64,000 nucleotides of DNA from Mycolicibacterium holsaticum DSM 44478 = JCM 12374 (lineage in GTDB: Bacteria; Actinomycetota; Actinomycetes; Mycobacteriales; Mycobacteriaceae). Under the pieces are notes generated by a model. The model had not been told where the DNA came from. It ran no database searches and saw only the letters and a program-made list of their open reading frames with translations. Where the stretch lies: contig NZ_CP080998.1 in NCBI RefSeq assembly GCF_019645835.1, positions 1,178,001 through 1,242,000 on the forward strand, written 5' to 3'. This document shows, in pieces, positions 42,352-51,374 of this stretch (position 1 is the stretch's first letter; each line of letters opens with the position of its first letter). Both the position numbers and the translations under genes were made by a program.

Positions 42352-45111
42352 TCACCGGCTGTTCGGGTGATTGCCGGCAGCTGCCATCAACGCCCCGAGC
42401 TCAGCGCGTGACCGGATGCCCAGCTTGCGATACGCCCGGGCCAGCGTGGCCTCCACGGTCTTGGCGCTCAGCGACAGCGCGCCGGCCACGTCGCGGTTCG
42501 TCATTCCCGACGCCGCCAACTCGGCCACCCGCCGCTCGACGGCGGTCAGGTCACGGCGTTGTTGTGGCGCGGCGCCGGCGCGGCGCAACTGGTCGCGCGC
42601 ACGGTCCGCCCACAACGGGGTGCCGAGCTGCTCGAACGCCGTGAGCGCCTCGCGCAGCGTCGCCGAAGCACCGTGCTGTCGCTTGCGGGCCTGCAGCGTG
42701 CCGAGCACGAGCTGGGTTCGCGCCCGCTCGAAGCGCATCGGCAGCCGGTCGTGGTATTCCATCGCCTGATGTGCGGCGGCCAGCGCCGCGTCCAGGTCGG
42801 CGTGTGCGGCCTCCACCAGCGCCCGGCAGCGCGCGCCCATGGCGAGCATCCAGGCCCGGTCGAGCCGGTGTCCGTTCCGTTCGAGATCCACGACGAACTC
42901 TTCGGCCTCGGTCACCCGACCCAATTCGACGAGTGCCTCCACCGCGTCGGGCAGATAGGCCGCCGCCGACATCTCCGTGGAGTCCGGTGCGTGCCGCGAC
43001 ATCAGCGGCTCCAGCGTGTTGACCGCAGCGTCGTAATTGCCGAGGGAGAGCTCCAGCAGGCCCAGCGCGGCGTTGGCCTGGTCCTCGTGCCACGCGGTGC
43101 CGCTGACCTTGCAGGCGTCGATCGTCTCGGCGATGAGGGGGCGGGCGTCGTCTTCGGCGCCCTCGTAGACGGCAAGCCATGCCGCGAGCAGCAGGCTGAG
43201 CATGGTGGGGAACTCACCGCCGAGTTGACGGGCCAGCCCGGTGACGTCCTGGGCCAGCCGCTTGGCCTCGACGAAATCCCCGCGCCAGAGCCGGTTCACC
43301 ACGACGTAGAAGTCGACGAAGATCAGCTCGCCTTCCTCGCCCCTGTCGACGCAGCGTCGCGCGATGGTGCGCAGCTGCTCATACGATGCGTCCAGTTCGC
43401 CGCTGCAGGACAGGATCAGCGCGCGTTCCACGCTGGGGCGCAGCATGGTGGGGATGAACGAGTCGTGATCCTCCAACTCGAGCGCTCGTTGCAGGCTCGG
43501 CTCGTCGATGCCGCCGCCGCCGAAGAACTGCAGCGTCGCGCGCACCCCGAGAGCCTGGCTGAGCAGCCCGGGTTCACCGAGTGGTTCGGCGTGGGAGACC
43601 GCCTCTTCGCCGAGACGCCATGCGGCCTCGGGTTGGCCGGTCATGTACAGCGCGTATGCCAGCGCGGTCAAGATCCCGGCCCGAAGCGGGCCGCCGGGCG
43701 CATCCTCGTCCAGCGCCCGCTGCAGCAACTGCCTGCCCTCGAGGTAGCCGTCGTCCATGAACCGCACGAACGCCAACGCGTGGCGGGCCTGCGCGCGCAG
43801 CGGGCCCGGTTGCATGTCGGCAATGGTCTGCTCCAGCAGCGCGCGGGCACGTCCCGGATCACCGGCATCGAAAATGTGGTTGGCCAACAGGATTCGGCGT
43901 TGGTGGGTATCGCCGTCGAGCCCGATGGCCAGGTTGAGCAGTTCGGCGGCGGCCGCAGGCGCGCCGCGGGCGTGTGCGGAGGCGGCAGCGTCGTCGAGCG
44001 CCTGCAGCGTCTCGGCGTCGCCGGTCGTCGCCGCCAGGGCCAGGTGCCGGGCGTGCAGCTCGGGTTCGACGACGACGTCGGCCAACCGGCGATGCATCGT
44101 GCGGCGCCGCGCCGGTGAGGCGTCGGAGTACACCGCGGCTGCCAACAGCGGGTGGGCGAACCGGATCCGGTGGCCCTCGATGGCGACGATGTCCTGCTGT
44201 TCGGCGGCCTCGAGCAGCTTGATCACCCGGTCGCGGTCGACGTCGGACACGGCGATCACCCGTTCGACGGTCGGCGTGGCCATCGCGGCGACGGCAAGCA
44301 GCGCGTCGTGGGTGGCCGGATCGAGACCGCCGAGCCTGACCCGCATCAGCTCTGCCAACGTTTCGGGAAGTTCGGTGCCGGCGTCGTCGCCGAAGGTGCG
44401 GGCCAATTCGATGGCATAGAACGGGTTTCCGCCTGAGGCCCGGTGAATACGGGTGATCGTCGAGCGTGACAGCGGCGGTTCGACACTTTCCGACAGCACG
44501 TGATGGATTGCGCGAGCCGACAAGGGCCGCAACGTGACCCGGCGTATCGCGTCGGGGCGGGGCAGATGCAGCCAGGATGCGCCGTCGCCGTCGCCGGGCT
44601 CGGTGCGGATCGTGGTGACCAGCCCCACCGGGCCGGTCAGCCGCCGCGCGGTGTATGCGATCACGTACGCGCTGGAGGGGTCCAGCCACGGCAGGTCGTC
44701 GACGGCCAGGAGCAGCGGGCCGTCCTCGCTCAACCGTTCGATGATCGACAGGAACGCCGCCGCGACCGCGCGCTGGTCGGTGGCCGCAGGGGAGTCTTCT
44801 GTCCGCGACAGGATGTGAGCCACCGCGGCGCGCTGCGGGCCGGGCAGGTATGACCAGGTCGTCGGATCCACGTTCGCGAGAAGGTCGGCCAGGGCGGTAT
44901 GGGCCAGCACCGACTCCGCCTCGGTGGCGCGGGTCGAGAGCACCCGGAATCCGCGGCGCCGCGCGCGCTCGCACGCCGCCATCCACAGGGTGGTCTTGCC
45001 GATGCCGGCATCGCCCTCGATCAACAGCGCCGACGGTGCGCTGCCCGCGCAGTCCAGGAACTCCGCCACCGCCGCCTCCTCGGCGGGTCGGTGTGCCAGA
45101 TACGCGGGCAT
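42352..45111 (-). CDS. Large LuxR-family ATPase regulator (LAL/MalT-like), copy 2
   Basis: This 919-residue paralogue of the downstream gene has the same architecture: Walker A GDAGIGKTT (about residues 30-38), Walker B LLAVDDLPWLD, a TPR-like middle and a C-terminal LuxR HTH (LTAVERRVAELAASGMTNRD). The Trp-Leu-Asp element keeps the acidic residues but DLP replaces DLQ. The ATG at 45111 (MPAYLAHRP) fits the length of copy 1; ATG 45144 would add 11 residues, and longer extensions run into the divergent stress gene. Tandem duplication of the pair is likely. Confidence 0.86.
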   Translation of the reverse strand: MPAYLAHRPAEEAAVAEFLDCAGSAPSALLIEGDAGIGKTTLWMAACERARRRGFRVLSTRATEAESVLAHTALADLLANVDPTTWSYLPGPQRAAVAHILSRTEDSPAATDQRAVAAAFLSIIERLSEDGPLLLAVDDLPWLDPSSAYVIAYTARRLTGPVGLVTTIRTEPGDGDGASWLHLPRPDAIRRVTLRPLSARAIHHVLSESVEPPLSRSTITRIHRASGGNPFYAIELARTFGDDAGTELPETLAELMRVRLGGLDPATHDALLAVAAMATPTVERVIAVSDVDRDRVIKLLEAAEQQDIVAIEGHRIRFAHPLLAAAVYSDASPARRRTMHRRLADVVVEPELHARHLALAATTGDAETLQALDDAAASAHARGAPAAAAELLNLAIGLDGDTHQRRILLANHIFDAGDPGRARALLEQTIADMQPGPLRAQARHALAFVRFMDDGYLEGRQLLQRALDEDAPGGPLRAGILTALAYALYMTGQPEAAWRLGEEAVSHAEPLGEPGLLSQALGVRATLQFFGGGGIDEPSLQRALELEDHDSFIPTMLRPSVERALILSCSGELDASYEQLRTIARRCVDRGEEGELIFVDFYVVVNRLWRGDFVEAKRLAQDVTGLARQLGGEFPTMLSLLLAAWLAVYEGAEDDARPLIAETIDACKVSGTAWHEDQANAALGLLELSLGNYDAAVNTLEPLMSRHAPDSTEMSAAAYLPDAVEALVELGRVTEAEEFVVDLERNGHRLDRAWMLAMGARCRALVEAAHADLDAALAAAHQAMEYHDRLPMRFERARTQLVLGTLQARKRQHGASATLREALTAFEQLGTPLWADRARDQLRRAGAAPQQRRDLTAVERRVAELAASGMTNRDVAGALSLSAKTVEATLARAYRKLGIRSRAELGALMAAAGNHPNSR

Positions 45112-45259
45112 TCGGGCTGACTCTCGACGGTTACGGGTGAGCATTCCTGTTGTTGTTGTGCTGGTTGAGCTTATCGACATTCCGCCGATCGCGACCATCG
45201 AACCCCGCACCGCTTGCGGCCGGCCCAGGGCGTCGGGCTGCCATAGGTCCGCCTCACCG

Positions 45260-45273
45260 GTGACCAAAGCCTC
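45260..45273. promoter_or_regulatory. Weak DosR-like box before the universal stress gene
   Basis: GTGACCAAAGCCTC matches about 12 of 14 positions of a relaxed DosR core GGGACYWWNGNCCC. It lies 62 bp upstream of the ATG at 45336. The match alone could be chance; three other DosR-like sites within 6 kb raise its weight. Confidence 0.4.
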
Positions 45274-45335
45274 CAGCGTCATCGCCTGGTGGCGCCATAT
45301 CGTCGGTCCATCGCAACCGAGTGAGGAGCAATTCG

Positions 45336-46217
45336 ATGTCGGATTCCATTGCCGGGCGCGGCATCGTGGTCGGTGTCGACGGGTCACCTGCGGCCAGGGT
45401 CGCGGTGGACTGGGCGGCCCGAGAGGCGCAGGGACGCAAGGTCGCACTCACTCTGGTGCATGTCATACCGACCATGACGATGTGGCCGGAAGTGCCTATG
45501 CCTGCCCAGATCGGTCGGCTCTACGAGAGCCAAGCCGACGGGTGGTTGCGCGATGCCCGTGAGGTGGCGCAGCGGGCGACCGACCGCCTGGATCTGCACA
45601 CGCAGGTGCTCGGTGGCGCCGTGCTGCCCTCGCTTGTCGAATTTTCCAAGGACGCCGAGCTCATCGTGGTCGGATGTCGCGGGCTCGGCTCGATCGCACG
45701 CCGGCTGCTGGGGTCGATCAGCTGGGGACTCGTGCATCGCGCGCATTGCCCGGTGGCCGTCATCCACGACGAGGATCCGATGATGTCGTGTCCCGTCACG
45801 CAGGCACCGGTGGTTGTCGGGATCGACGGCTCGCCGGCGTCGGAGCTGGCCACCGAGATCGCGTTCGAACAGGCATCGCGGCGCGGTGTCGAACTCGTTG
45901 CGGTGCATGCCTGGATGGACAACACGACGTTCGAGTTACCCGCGGACGATTGGTCAGCCACCCGTGAGGACCTGGCAGAACAGACGCTGGCAGAGCGGTT
46001 GGCGGGTTGGCAGCAACGCTATCCCGACGTGCGCGTGCGTCGGGTCGTCGTGCGGGATCAGCCAGCACGGCAACTGGTCAAGCAGGCCGAATCGGCGCAA
46101 CTGGTGGTGGTGGGCAGCCACGGCCGGGGTGGCTTCGCGGGAATGCTGCTGGGTTCGGTGGCCGCGGCGGTTGCCGAATCCGCGTCCATGCCGGTGATCG
46201 TCGCGCGGTCGTCGTGA
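45336..46217 (+). CDS. Tandem-domain universal stress protein, copy A
   Basis: This protein has two Usp domains in about 293 residues. Each begins with VVGVDGS or VVGIDGS and ends with the ATP-binding glycine motif: [15 protein letters not shown] in domain 1 and [15 protein letters not shown] in domain 2. These G-2x-G-9x-G(S/T) motifs suggest ATP binding. The ATG at 45336 has GAGGAG 8 nt upstream; an in-frame GTG at 45321 would lie on top of that site. Homologues in M. tuberculosis (Rv2005c, Rv2623 type) belong to the DosR regulon. Confidence 0.9.
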   Translation: MSDSIAGRGIVVGVDGSPAARVAVDWAAREAQGRKVALTLVHVIPTMTMWPEVPMPAQIGRLYESQADGWLRDAREVAQRATDRLDLHTQVLGGAVLPSLVEFSKDAELIVVGCRGLGSIARRLLGSISWGLVHRAHCPVAVIHDEDPMMSCPVTQAPVVVGIDGSPASELATEIAFEQASRRGVELVAVHAWMDNTTFELPADDWSATREDLAEQTLAERLAGWQQRYPDVRVRRVVVRDQPARQLVKQAESAQLVVVGSHGRGGFAGMLLGSVAAAVAESASMPVIVARSS

Positions 46218-46228
46218 CGTGAGTCGAC

Positions 46229-47224
46229 TCAGTTGTCGTTGCGCTGCCGAAATTCCAGCACTTCGTCGAGCGGTCGTCGCGGCGTCGGCGGCGGCACGTC
46301 TTCGATCGACGGTGCCAGCCCGATGCGGACGAGGGCCTGCGGTGTGGCGTCCTGACCGATCAGCTCGCTGAGCACCTGTCCGCTCTCAGGATGCTCGGTG
46401 ATGTGGGTCAACGTGCAGGTGGCCATGCCGGCCATGGTGGCCTCGAGCAGTACGGCGGACAGCCGCTCGCCGCATCGCAGCACGCTCTCGCGGGCCTCGT
46501 CGTATGTCGACAGCACCAGGATCTTCGCGCGGTCCCGGCCGACGCCTTCGCGCCGATCACGGTGGTGCGTAACGGGGAACAGCCGGGCGACATCCACGCG
46601 GTCGCGCTCTGATGCCGACGTCAACGAGCTGTGCGGGATACCCTCGGTGGCTTCGAAACCGGTTGTCCACCAATTCAACTCCGCGTGATAGGACGTGTCG
46701 TGCTGGCGCAGATCTTCGGTGAGCCTTGACGCCGCGGCCAGCTGCGGGCGCAGATCGTCGTCGATCACGTCCAGGCGCACCGCCTCGGAGTCCACCACGG
46801 TGCGCAGATGCGACTCAAGGGATTCCCAATCCGGCGGTGCGGCGAAGGGCAGGCGGTCGGTGCGCCGCAGCAGGATGGCGTTGGCGCGACGGCGATGACC
46901 CTCGGTCACGAAGTCCATCGGGCGAAAGTCGATCGTCGCCAGGTGCAGATGGTTCTTCGGGTCCGGAAATCGGGTGACGGTGGCCACCCATCCCGCGGCG
47001 GCCATGGCGACACGGAGGTGGTCGAGCACCACGCCGCACCCCAGCAGCGTCTCGCGGCCGGACTCGTCGGTGCTGCGCACGTTGCGCGAGGCATCGGCGA
47101 ACAGCGCAAGTTCGTTGTCGCCGACCACCCAACGCCACGGTTGGCTGTTGTGCAACGACGGCGCACGGCAGGCGAGCCGTACGGCATTCGCGATCGCGGC
47201 GGGGTCCACCGCGGGGTGTGTCAT
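46229..47224 (-). CDS. Acg-like nitroreductase-family protein
   Basis: This 331-residue protein resembles the Acg/Rv3131 group: a duplicated nitroreductase fold with ACRAPSLHNSQPWRW near the N-terminus. These proteins bind FMN but bury the site with a lid and may sequester flavin rather than reduce nitro compounds. ATG 47224 is preferred to the GTG at 47236 because GGAGG lies 5 nt before the ATG. The M. tuberculosis relatives (Rv2032, Rv3127, Rv3131) are DosR-induced. It converges with copy A of the stress protein. Confidence 0.87.
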   Translation of the reverse strand: MTHPAVDPAAIANAVRLACRAPSLHNSQPWRWVVGDNELALFADASRNVRSTDESGRETLLGCGVVLDHLRVAMAAAGWVATVTRFPDPKNHLHLATIDFRPMDFVTEGHRRRANAILLRRTDRLPFAAPPDWESLESHLRTVVDSEAVRLDVIDDDLRPQLAAASRLTEDLRQHDTSYHAELNWWTTGFEATEGIPHSSLTSASERDRVDVARLFPVTHHRDRREGVGRDRAKILVLSTYDEARESVLRCGERLSAVLLEATMAGMATCTLTHITEHPESGQVLSELIGQDATPQALVRIGLAPSIEDVPPPTPRRPLDEVLEFRQRNDN

Positions 47225-47283
47225 CTCGACCTCCACTTACCAGGTCCGGCCCCCAGTCTTACCGGGGATGGGCGTTCGGCGCT

Positions 47284-47298
47284 AGGGCCTTTGGGCCT
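47284..47298. promoter_or_regulatory. DosR-like box between nitroreductase and Rv2004c-like genes
   Basis: AGGGCCTTTGGGCCT is an imperfect palindrome related to the DosR core, lying in a 133-bp divergent promoter region. It is 59 bp upstream of the rightward ATG at 47358 and 60 bp upstream of the leftward ATG at 47224, so one site could serve both. Confidence 0.5.
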
Positions 47299-47357
47299 CA
47301 GCGAGCAGAGCCGGACGGCCGCTGCGCGGGGCCACGTGCGACCTGCAAGATGAGTGC

Positions 47358-48827
47358 ATGGCTTGGACGACACCGGGCAATCTGTCCGCCGAAGTGCACG
47401 AGACCCACACCGGGCTGGTGATGCTGCTCGGGGACAGGGCCTACAAGGCGAAGAAGGCCGTGGTCACCGATTTCCTCGACTTCAGCACGCCCCAGCTTCG
47501 GGAGCGGGCCTGCGCACACGAAATCGAGCTGAACAGTCGGCTGGCGCCCCAGAGCTATCTGGGTTTGGCGTATTTCAGCGGCGTCGCGGGTGATGCACCC
47601 GAGCCGGTGATCGTCATGCGCCGTTATCCGGACATCTACCGGCTGACGTCGTTGGTGAAGGACGGCAGCCCGGTGCAAGCGCACCTGGTGTCGATCGCCG
47701 AGACGTTGGCGTCGTTTCACGCCCGCGCCGCGCGCGGCGAGTCGATCGATGCCGCCGCGACAGCCGACGCCGTCGCGGCGCGCTGGCGTGACAACATCGA
47801 CGAGCTCCACCATCAGGGGATCCTGGCCCGCGAGGCCATCGATGACGTGTGGCGCCTTGCCGCGCAGTTCATCTCGGGCCGCTCGGCGCTTTTCGCCAAG
47901 CGCATCGCCGAACGCCGCATCGTCGACGGACACGCCGATCTGCTCACCGACGACATCTTCTGCACGCCCGATGGGCCGGTGCTGCTGGACTGTCTCGAAT
48001 TCGACGACCGGTTGCGCTATGTCGACGGCATAGACGACGTCGCTTTCCTCGCGATGGATCTGGAATACCTCGGCCGCGACGACCTGGCGGCGTTCTTTCT
48101 GGCGCAGTACCGCCGCGCCGCCGGCGAGACGGCGCCGCCGACACTGACCGACTTCTACGTCGCCTACCGGGCGGTGGTGCGCGCCAAGGTCGATTGCGTC
48201 CGGGTGGCCCAGGGGCACGACGAAGCCTCCGCCGACGCCCAGCGCCACCTGGACATCGCGCTGGAGCACTTGCGGGCCTGCACTGTCCGGCTGGTCATGG
48301 TCGGCGGCGGACCCGGAACCGGTAAAACGACGCTGTCGCGTGCGCTCGCCGAACAACTCGGCGCCCAGGTGATCTCGACCGACGATGTGCGTCGTGAACT
48401 GCAGGCCGCCGGGGTGATCTCCGGAGCCGCCGGTGAACCCGAGTCCGGGCTCTACAGCGCGCAGAACGTCGCCGCCGTCTATGACGCCGTCCTGCAGCGC
48501 GCCCGCGACCACCTCGTCGGCGGAGAATCGGTGATCCTCGACGCGACGTGGCGCGATGCGCACCAACGCGAACGCGTCCGCGGGCTGGCAGCCGAAACAC
48601 TGGTGCCCGTCGTCGAACTCAGCTGCAGTATCCCGGTGCGCGATGCTGCCGTCAGGGTGCAGAACCGCGGCCCGACGACCTCGGATGCCACCCCCGAGAT
48701 CGCTGCCCGCCTCGCGCAGCCCGACGATGCCTGGCCTGACGCCCACCGCATCGACACCGGCCGCCCGCTGACCGATTCCGTGGCCGAGGCCAGCAGGATC
48801 GTCTATGAATCGGCGCCCGTCGAGTAG
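47358..48827 (+). CDS. Aminoglycoside-phosphotransferase-like + AAA/P-loop kinase fusion (Rv2004c-like)
   Basis: This 489-residue protein has an N-terminal APH-like kinase region with RIVDGHADLLTDD (residues about 188-200), where HAD replaces the usual HGD, followed by LDCLEFDD. The C-terminal 175 residues are a P-loop ATPase/kinase with Walker A GGGPGTGKTT (about 315). The same architecture is found in Rv2004c, a DosR-regulon protein next to a stress protein and fdxA. The substrate is unknown. Its stop codon lies inside the palindrome that precedes fdxA. Confidence 0.85.
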   Translation: MAWTTPGNLSAEVHETHTGLVMLLGDRAYKAKKAVVTDFLDFSTPQLRERACAHEIELNSRLAPQSYLGLAYFSGVAGDAPEPVIVMRRYPDIYRLTSLVKDGSPVQAHLVSIAETLASFHARAARGESIDAAATADAVAARWRDNIDELHHQGILAREAIDDVWRLAAQFISGRSALFAKRIAERRIVDGHADLLTDDIFCTPDGPVLLDCLEFDDRLRYVDGIDDVAFLAMDLEYLGRDDLAAFFLAQYRRAAGETAPPTLTDFYVAYRAVVRAKVDCVRVAQGHDEASADAQRHLDIALEHLRACTVRLVMVGGGPGTGKTTLSRALAEQLGAQVISTDDVRRELQAAGVISGAAGEPESGLYSAQNVAAVYDAVLQRARDHLVGGESVILDATWRDAHQRERVRGLAAETLVPVVELSCSIPVRDAAVRVQNRGPTTSDATPEIAARLAQPDDAWPDAHRIDTGRPLTDSVAEASRIVYESAPVE

Positions 48828-48841
48828 GGACCTTGGTCCCT
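48826..48841. promoter_or_regulatory. DosR-like box before fdxA (AGGGACCTTGGTCCCT)
   Basis: AGGGACC and GGTCCCT form perfect 7-bp inverted arms around TT, matching the DosR dyad GGGAC-n4-GTCCC. It starts within the stop codon of the upstream gene and lies 58 bp before the fdxA ATG. It is the best of the DosR-like sites in the window, and fdxA is a known DosR target in M. tuberculosis (Rv2007c). Confidence 0.75.
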
Positions 48842-48885
48842 CGATTCGATGGCCTTCGGCCGGCGATCGCGCCGCTATCCGTGCG

Positions 48886-48891
48886 TAGCCT
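48886..48891 (+). promoter_or_regulatory. Putative -10 (TAGCCT) of fdxA
   Basis: TAGCCT ends 7 bases before the ATG at 48899 and no ribosome site is present, so fdxA may be translated from a leaderless mRNA. The DosR-like box would then centre near -65 relative to the start point. Confidence 0.5.
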
Positions 48892-48898
48892 CACCACC

Positions 48899-49261
48899 AT
48901 GACCTATGTGATCAGTGCGGCATGTGTGGATGTGATGCACAAGGCCTGCGTCCAGGAGTGTCCGGCGGATTGCATCTATGAAGGCGCCAGGGTGCTCTAC
49001 ATCAACCCGGACGAATGTGTGGACTGCGGCGCCTGCAAGCTGGCCTGCGAGGCAGATGCGATCTACTACGAGACCGATCTGCCCGATGACCAGCTCCGGC
49101 ATCTGGCCGACAACGCCGCGTTCTTCACCGAAACGCTGCCGGGCCGTGACGCTCCGCTGGGCTGCCCGGGTGGGGCCGCCCGATTGGGCCCGGTCGGGGT
49201 GGACACCCCGTTGATCGCCGCCATGCCGCCCAAAGCGGCTGCCGCGCAGCCGATTGGGTGA
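48899..49261 (+). CDS. fdxA: 7Fe-8S ferredoxin FdxA
   Basis: This 120-residue ferredoxin has cysteines at 9, 17 and 50 (3Fe-4S) and 21, 40, 43 and 46 (4Fe-4S), the same spacing as Azotobacter FdI shifted by one. A further Cys25 corresponds to the free cysteine of FdI. It is a low-potential electron carrier for hypoxic metabolism or P450 partners. The ATG at 48899 is chosen over 48833 because the conserved TYVISAACVD starts there. A DosR-like palindrome precedes it. Confidence 0.92.
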   Translation: MTYVISAACVDVMHKACVQECPADCIYEGARVLYINPDECVDCGACKLACEADAIYYETDLPDDQLRHLADNAAFFTETLPGRDAPLGCPGGAARLGPVGVDTPLIAAMPPKAAAAQPIG

Positions 49262-49378
49262 TAGCGACGTCTGGCCGGCGTGCGCTCGACATCCCGGGCC
49301 GCGAACAGTGCATGCGGCGGGTTCGCGCCGAGAAGGTGACCGGTCGGCGGTTGGTCGAGCCGCACCACGAGTGAATTG

Positions 49379-50266
49379 TCACGGGTTCGCGTTGTGACAC
49401 ACCATCACCGGAATCGGGCTGTGGTGCAGCAGGTTCAGGCTCGTCGAACCCAACAACGCGCCCGCGAGCAGTCCGCGTCCCCGGTTGCCGACGACCACCA
49501 ACTGGGCTTCGGCGGCGTGGCGCAGCAGGGCCTGGCCGGCCCCCGCCGTCTCGATGAAGTACCTGACCTCGACAGCGGGGTACTTCTCACTCCACGGCTC
49601 CACCGAACCCATCACGTATTGCCATTGCGCAGCCTCGACGGCTCCCCAGTCGATCAACGCCGGGATCTCGATCCCGCCGAGCACGCGCCGCCCCGGCCAC
49701 GCGTTGATCGCGTGCACCGGTACGCCGAATCGGTCGGCGAACTCGAACGCGTTGCGGAACGCGGCGGTGCCGGTCTGTTCACCGTCAACGCCCAGGACGA
49801 TGGGCTGGTCCGTGGGCGCGGTGATCCCGCCGCGCCAGGTGACGACGGGACACGATGAATGTGTGGTCACCGCAACGGTTGTCGAACCGAGTAACAGGGC
49901 AGCGCTGGGGGATACCTCCTTGCTGCCAAGGACGACGAGGCGGGCGTCCTGGCTGAGGTCGGTCAACACCTTCGATGCGGATTCGTCGAACCGCTCGGCG
50001 GTGATGGTCAGCTTGCCGGTTCGCGTCCGCACCGCCTTCTGGACCGATTCGAGGGTGGCCTCGGCCGACTTCTGCTGTTCGGCGATCAGCGATGCGCGGA
50101 TCGCGGCAGCGGCGTCGGAGAAAAGTCGGCCGGTGTCGGGTGTGGCGTGCACGATGTGCAGCGGCGCGTCGAACTTCTCGGCGATGACGCCAGCCCAGAT
50201 CGCGGCGGTCGTCGCCTCATCTGAGCCGTCGACCCCGACAACCACCGGCCCTGTGCTATCGGACAT
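49379..50266 (-). CDS. Tandem-domain universal stress protein, copy B
   Basis: This 295-residue protein has two Usp domains, starting VVVGVDGSDEA and IVLGVDGEQTG. The second domain ends with GNRGRGLLAGALLGS, a proper ATP-binding loop. In the first domain the loop is GSKEVSPSAALLLGS, which lacks the usual Gly-rich form, so only one domain may bind ATP. It follows copy C with an 11-bp gap and is probably cotranscribed. Confidence 0.88.
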   Translation of the reverse strand: MSDSTGPVVVGVDGSDEATTAAIWAGVIAEKFDAPLHIVHATPDTGRLFSDAAAAIRASLIAEQQKSAEATLESVQKAVRTRTGKLTITAERFDESASKVLTDLSQDARLVVLGSKEVSPSAALLLGSTTVAVTTHSSCPVVTWRGGITAPTDQPIVLGVDGEQTGTAAFRNAFEFADRFGVPVHAINAWPGRRVLGGIEIPALIDWGAVEAAQWQYVMGSVEPWSEKYPAVEVRYFIETAGAGQALLRHAAEAQLVVVGNRGRGLLAGALLGSTSLNLLHHSPIPVMVCHNANP

Positions 50267-50277
50267 TCGGCGACCCG

Positions 50278-51162
50278 CTAGCTTTCCCGCACGACGATGA
50301 CCGGAGCTTTCGCCCCTTGGGCAACTTTGGTCGCGACCGAACCCAACAGCATGCCCTTGAAGCCGCCGCGGCCGCGACTGCCCACCACGACTAGCTGAGC
50401 CTGGCTGGACTCGTCGAGTAACCAGTGTGCCGGTTGGTCAGCGACCAGACGGCGCTTCACCCGCACGTCCGGGTACTGCTCCTGCCACCCCGCCAGGCGC
50501 TCGGCGAGCACTTCGTGGCCTTCTTCTTCGTACTTCTGCCAGTCCACTCCGACGAGCGGAAACACCCGGTTGTCGCTCCATGCGTGCAGGGCGATCAGCT
50601 CCACGCCTCGGCGTGATGCTTCGTCGAACGCCAGCGAGGTGGCCCCGTCGGAGGCCGGTGATCCATCGATGCCGAGCAGCACAGGTGCTGCGGGATCAGG
50701 GTTTTGGGCTTCGTCGGTGGGGACGATCGCAACCGGGCAGTGCGCGTAGTGAAGCAGACCGTTGCTGATCGAACCCAACAGCGCGCGTCCGATCACGCCC
50801 ATGCCGCGCGTGCCCGCGACGACCATCCACGCGTCAGCGGTCGCCGTGACGAGCGTCGACGCGATCGGCCCGTGCTCGACGGTGGTGTGCACCGCGGGCG
50901 CGTCGGCGGCGCCCACGCTTTCCTGAAAAGTCTTCCGCGCCTGCTCGATGACCTGCGCGCCGTTCTCCTCCTGCCATTCGTCAAAGCTCGACTGCAGGTA
51001 CGTGACGGGCCACGTCACCTCGACGGGGGCGATGACGTGCATCAACGTGACCTGCCTGCCGTGCATCGCGGCCTCGCGCGCCGCCCACCGCACGGCAGCC
51101 TCCGATTCCGGGGAACCGTCAACGGCCACCAGGATGCCGTACTTGGTGATCGACTCCGACAT
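50278..51162 (-). CDS. Tandem-domain universal stress protein, copy C
   Basis: This 294-residue protein has two Usp domains. The first contains GTRGMGVIGRALLGS and the second GSRGRGGFKGMLLGS, both intact ATP-binding loops. It is closest to copy A (45336-46217), sharing the HAW and LAGWQEQYPDVRVKR-type segments. It is the first gene of a two-gene stress operon, with a DosR-like site 65-78 bp upstream. Confidence 0.9.
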   Translation of the reverse strand: MSESITKYGILVAVDGSPESEAAVRWAAREAAMHGRQVTLMHVIAPVEVTWPVTYLQSSFDEWQEENGAQVIEQARKTFQESVGAADAPAVHTTVEHGPIASTLVTATADAWMVVAGTRGMGVIGRALLGSISNGLLHYAHCPVAIVPTDEAQNPDPAAPVLLGIDGSPASDGATSLAFDEASRRGVELIALHAWSDNRVFPLVGVDWQKYEEEGHEVLAERLAGWQEQYPDVRVKRRLVADQPAHWLLDESSQAQLVVVGSRGRGGFKGMLLGSVATKVAQGAKAPVIVVRES

Positions 51163-51226
51163 ATCGCTACCCCTTGACTCGGTCCCACGTCGTCACCAAC
51201 CCTATGCGGGTGGGGGTGGACTGTGC

Positions 51227-51240
51227 AGGGCCATTGGTCA
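51227..51240. promoter_or_regulatory. DosR-like box before universal stress copy C
   Basis: AGGGCCATTGGTCA keeps the GGGCC and GGTC halves of a degenerate DosR dyad. It lies 65 bp upstream of the leftward ATG at 51162. Moderate match only. Confidence 0.42.
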
Positions 51241-51303
51241 CACGCGCGGGAACAGACGAGGTCCGGCCCACCCTCTAAAATTGTCGTTTGGGTAAATATT
51301 TCT

Positions 51304-51315
51304 TGCGGATCCGCA
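51304..51315. promoter_or_regulatory. 12-bp palindrome before the excalibur gene
   Basis: TGCGGATCCGCA is a perfect palindrome 60 bp upstream of the ATG at 51375, next to an AT-rich run (51278-51303). It may be an operator; no known regulator motif is assigned. Confidence 0.3.
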
Positions 51316-51374
51316 TACAATTCGTCGACTGAGCAAGTGCAAACGGCTCCGAGCCTTTCGACGAAGGAGCAAAT

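Noticed and set aside
45112..45447. Extension of the LuxR copy 2 start to 45447
   Set aside because: It would overlap the divergent stress gene. The paralogue aligns from 45111.
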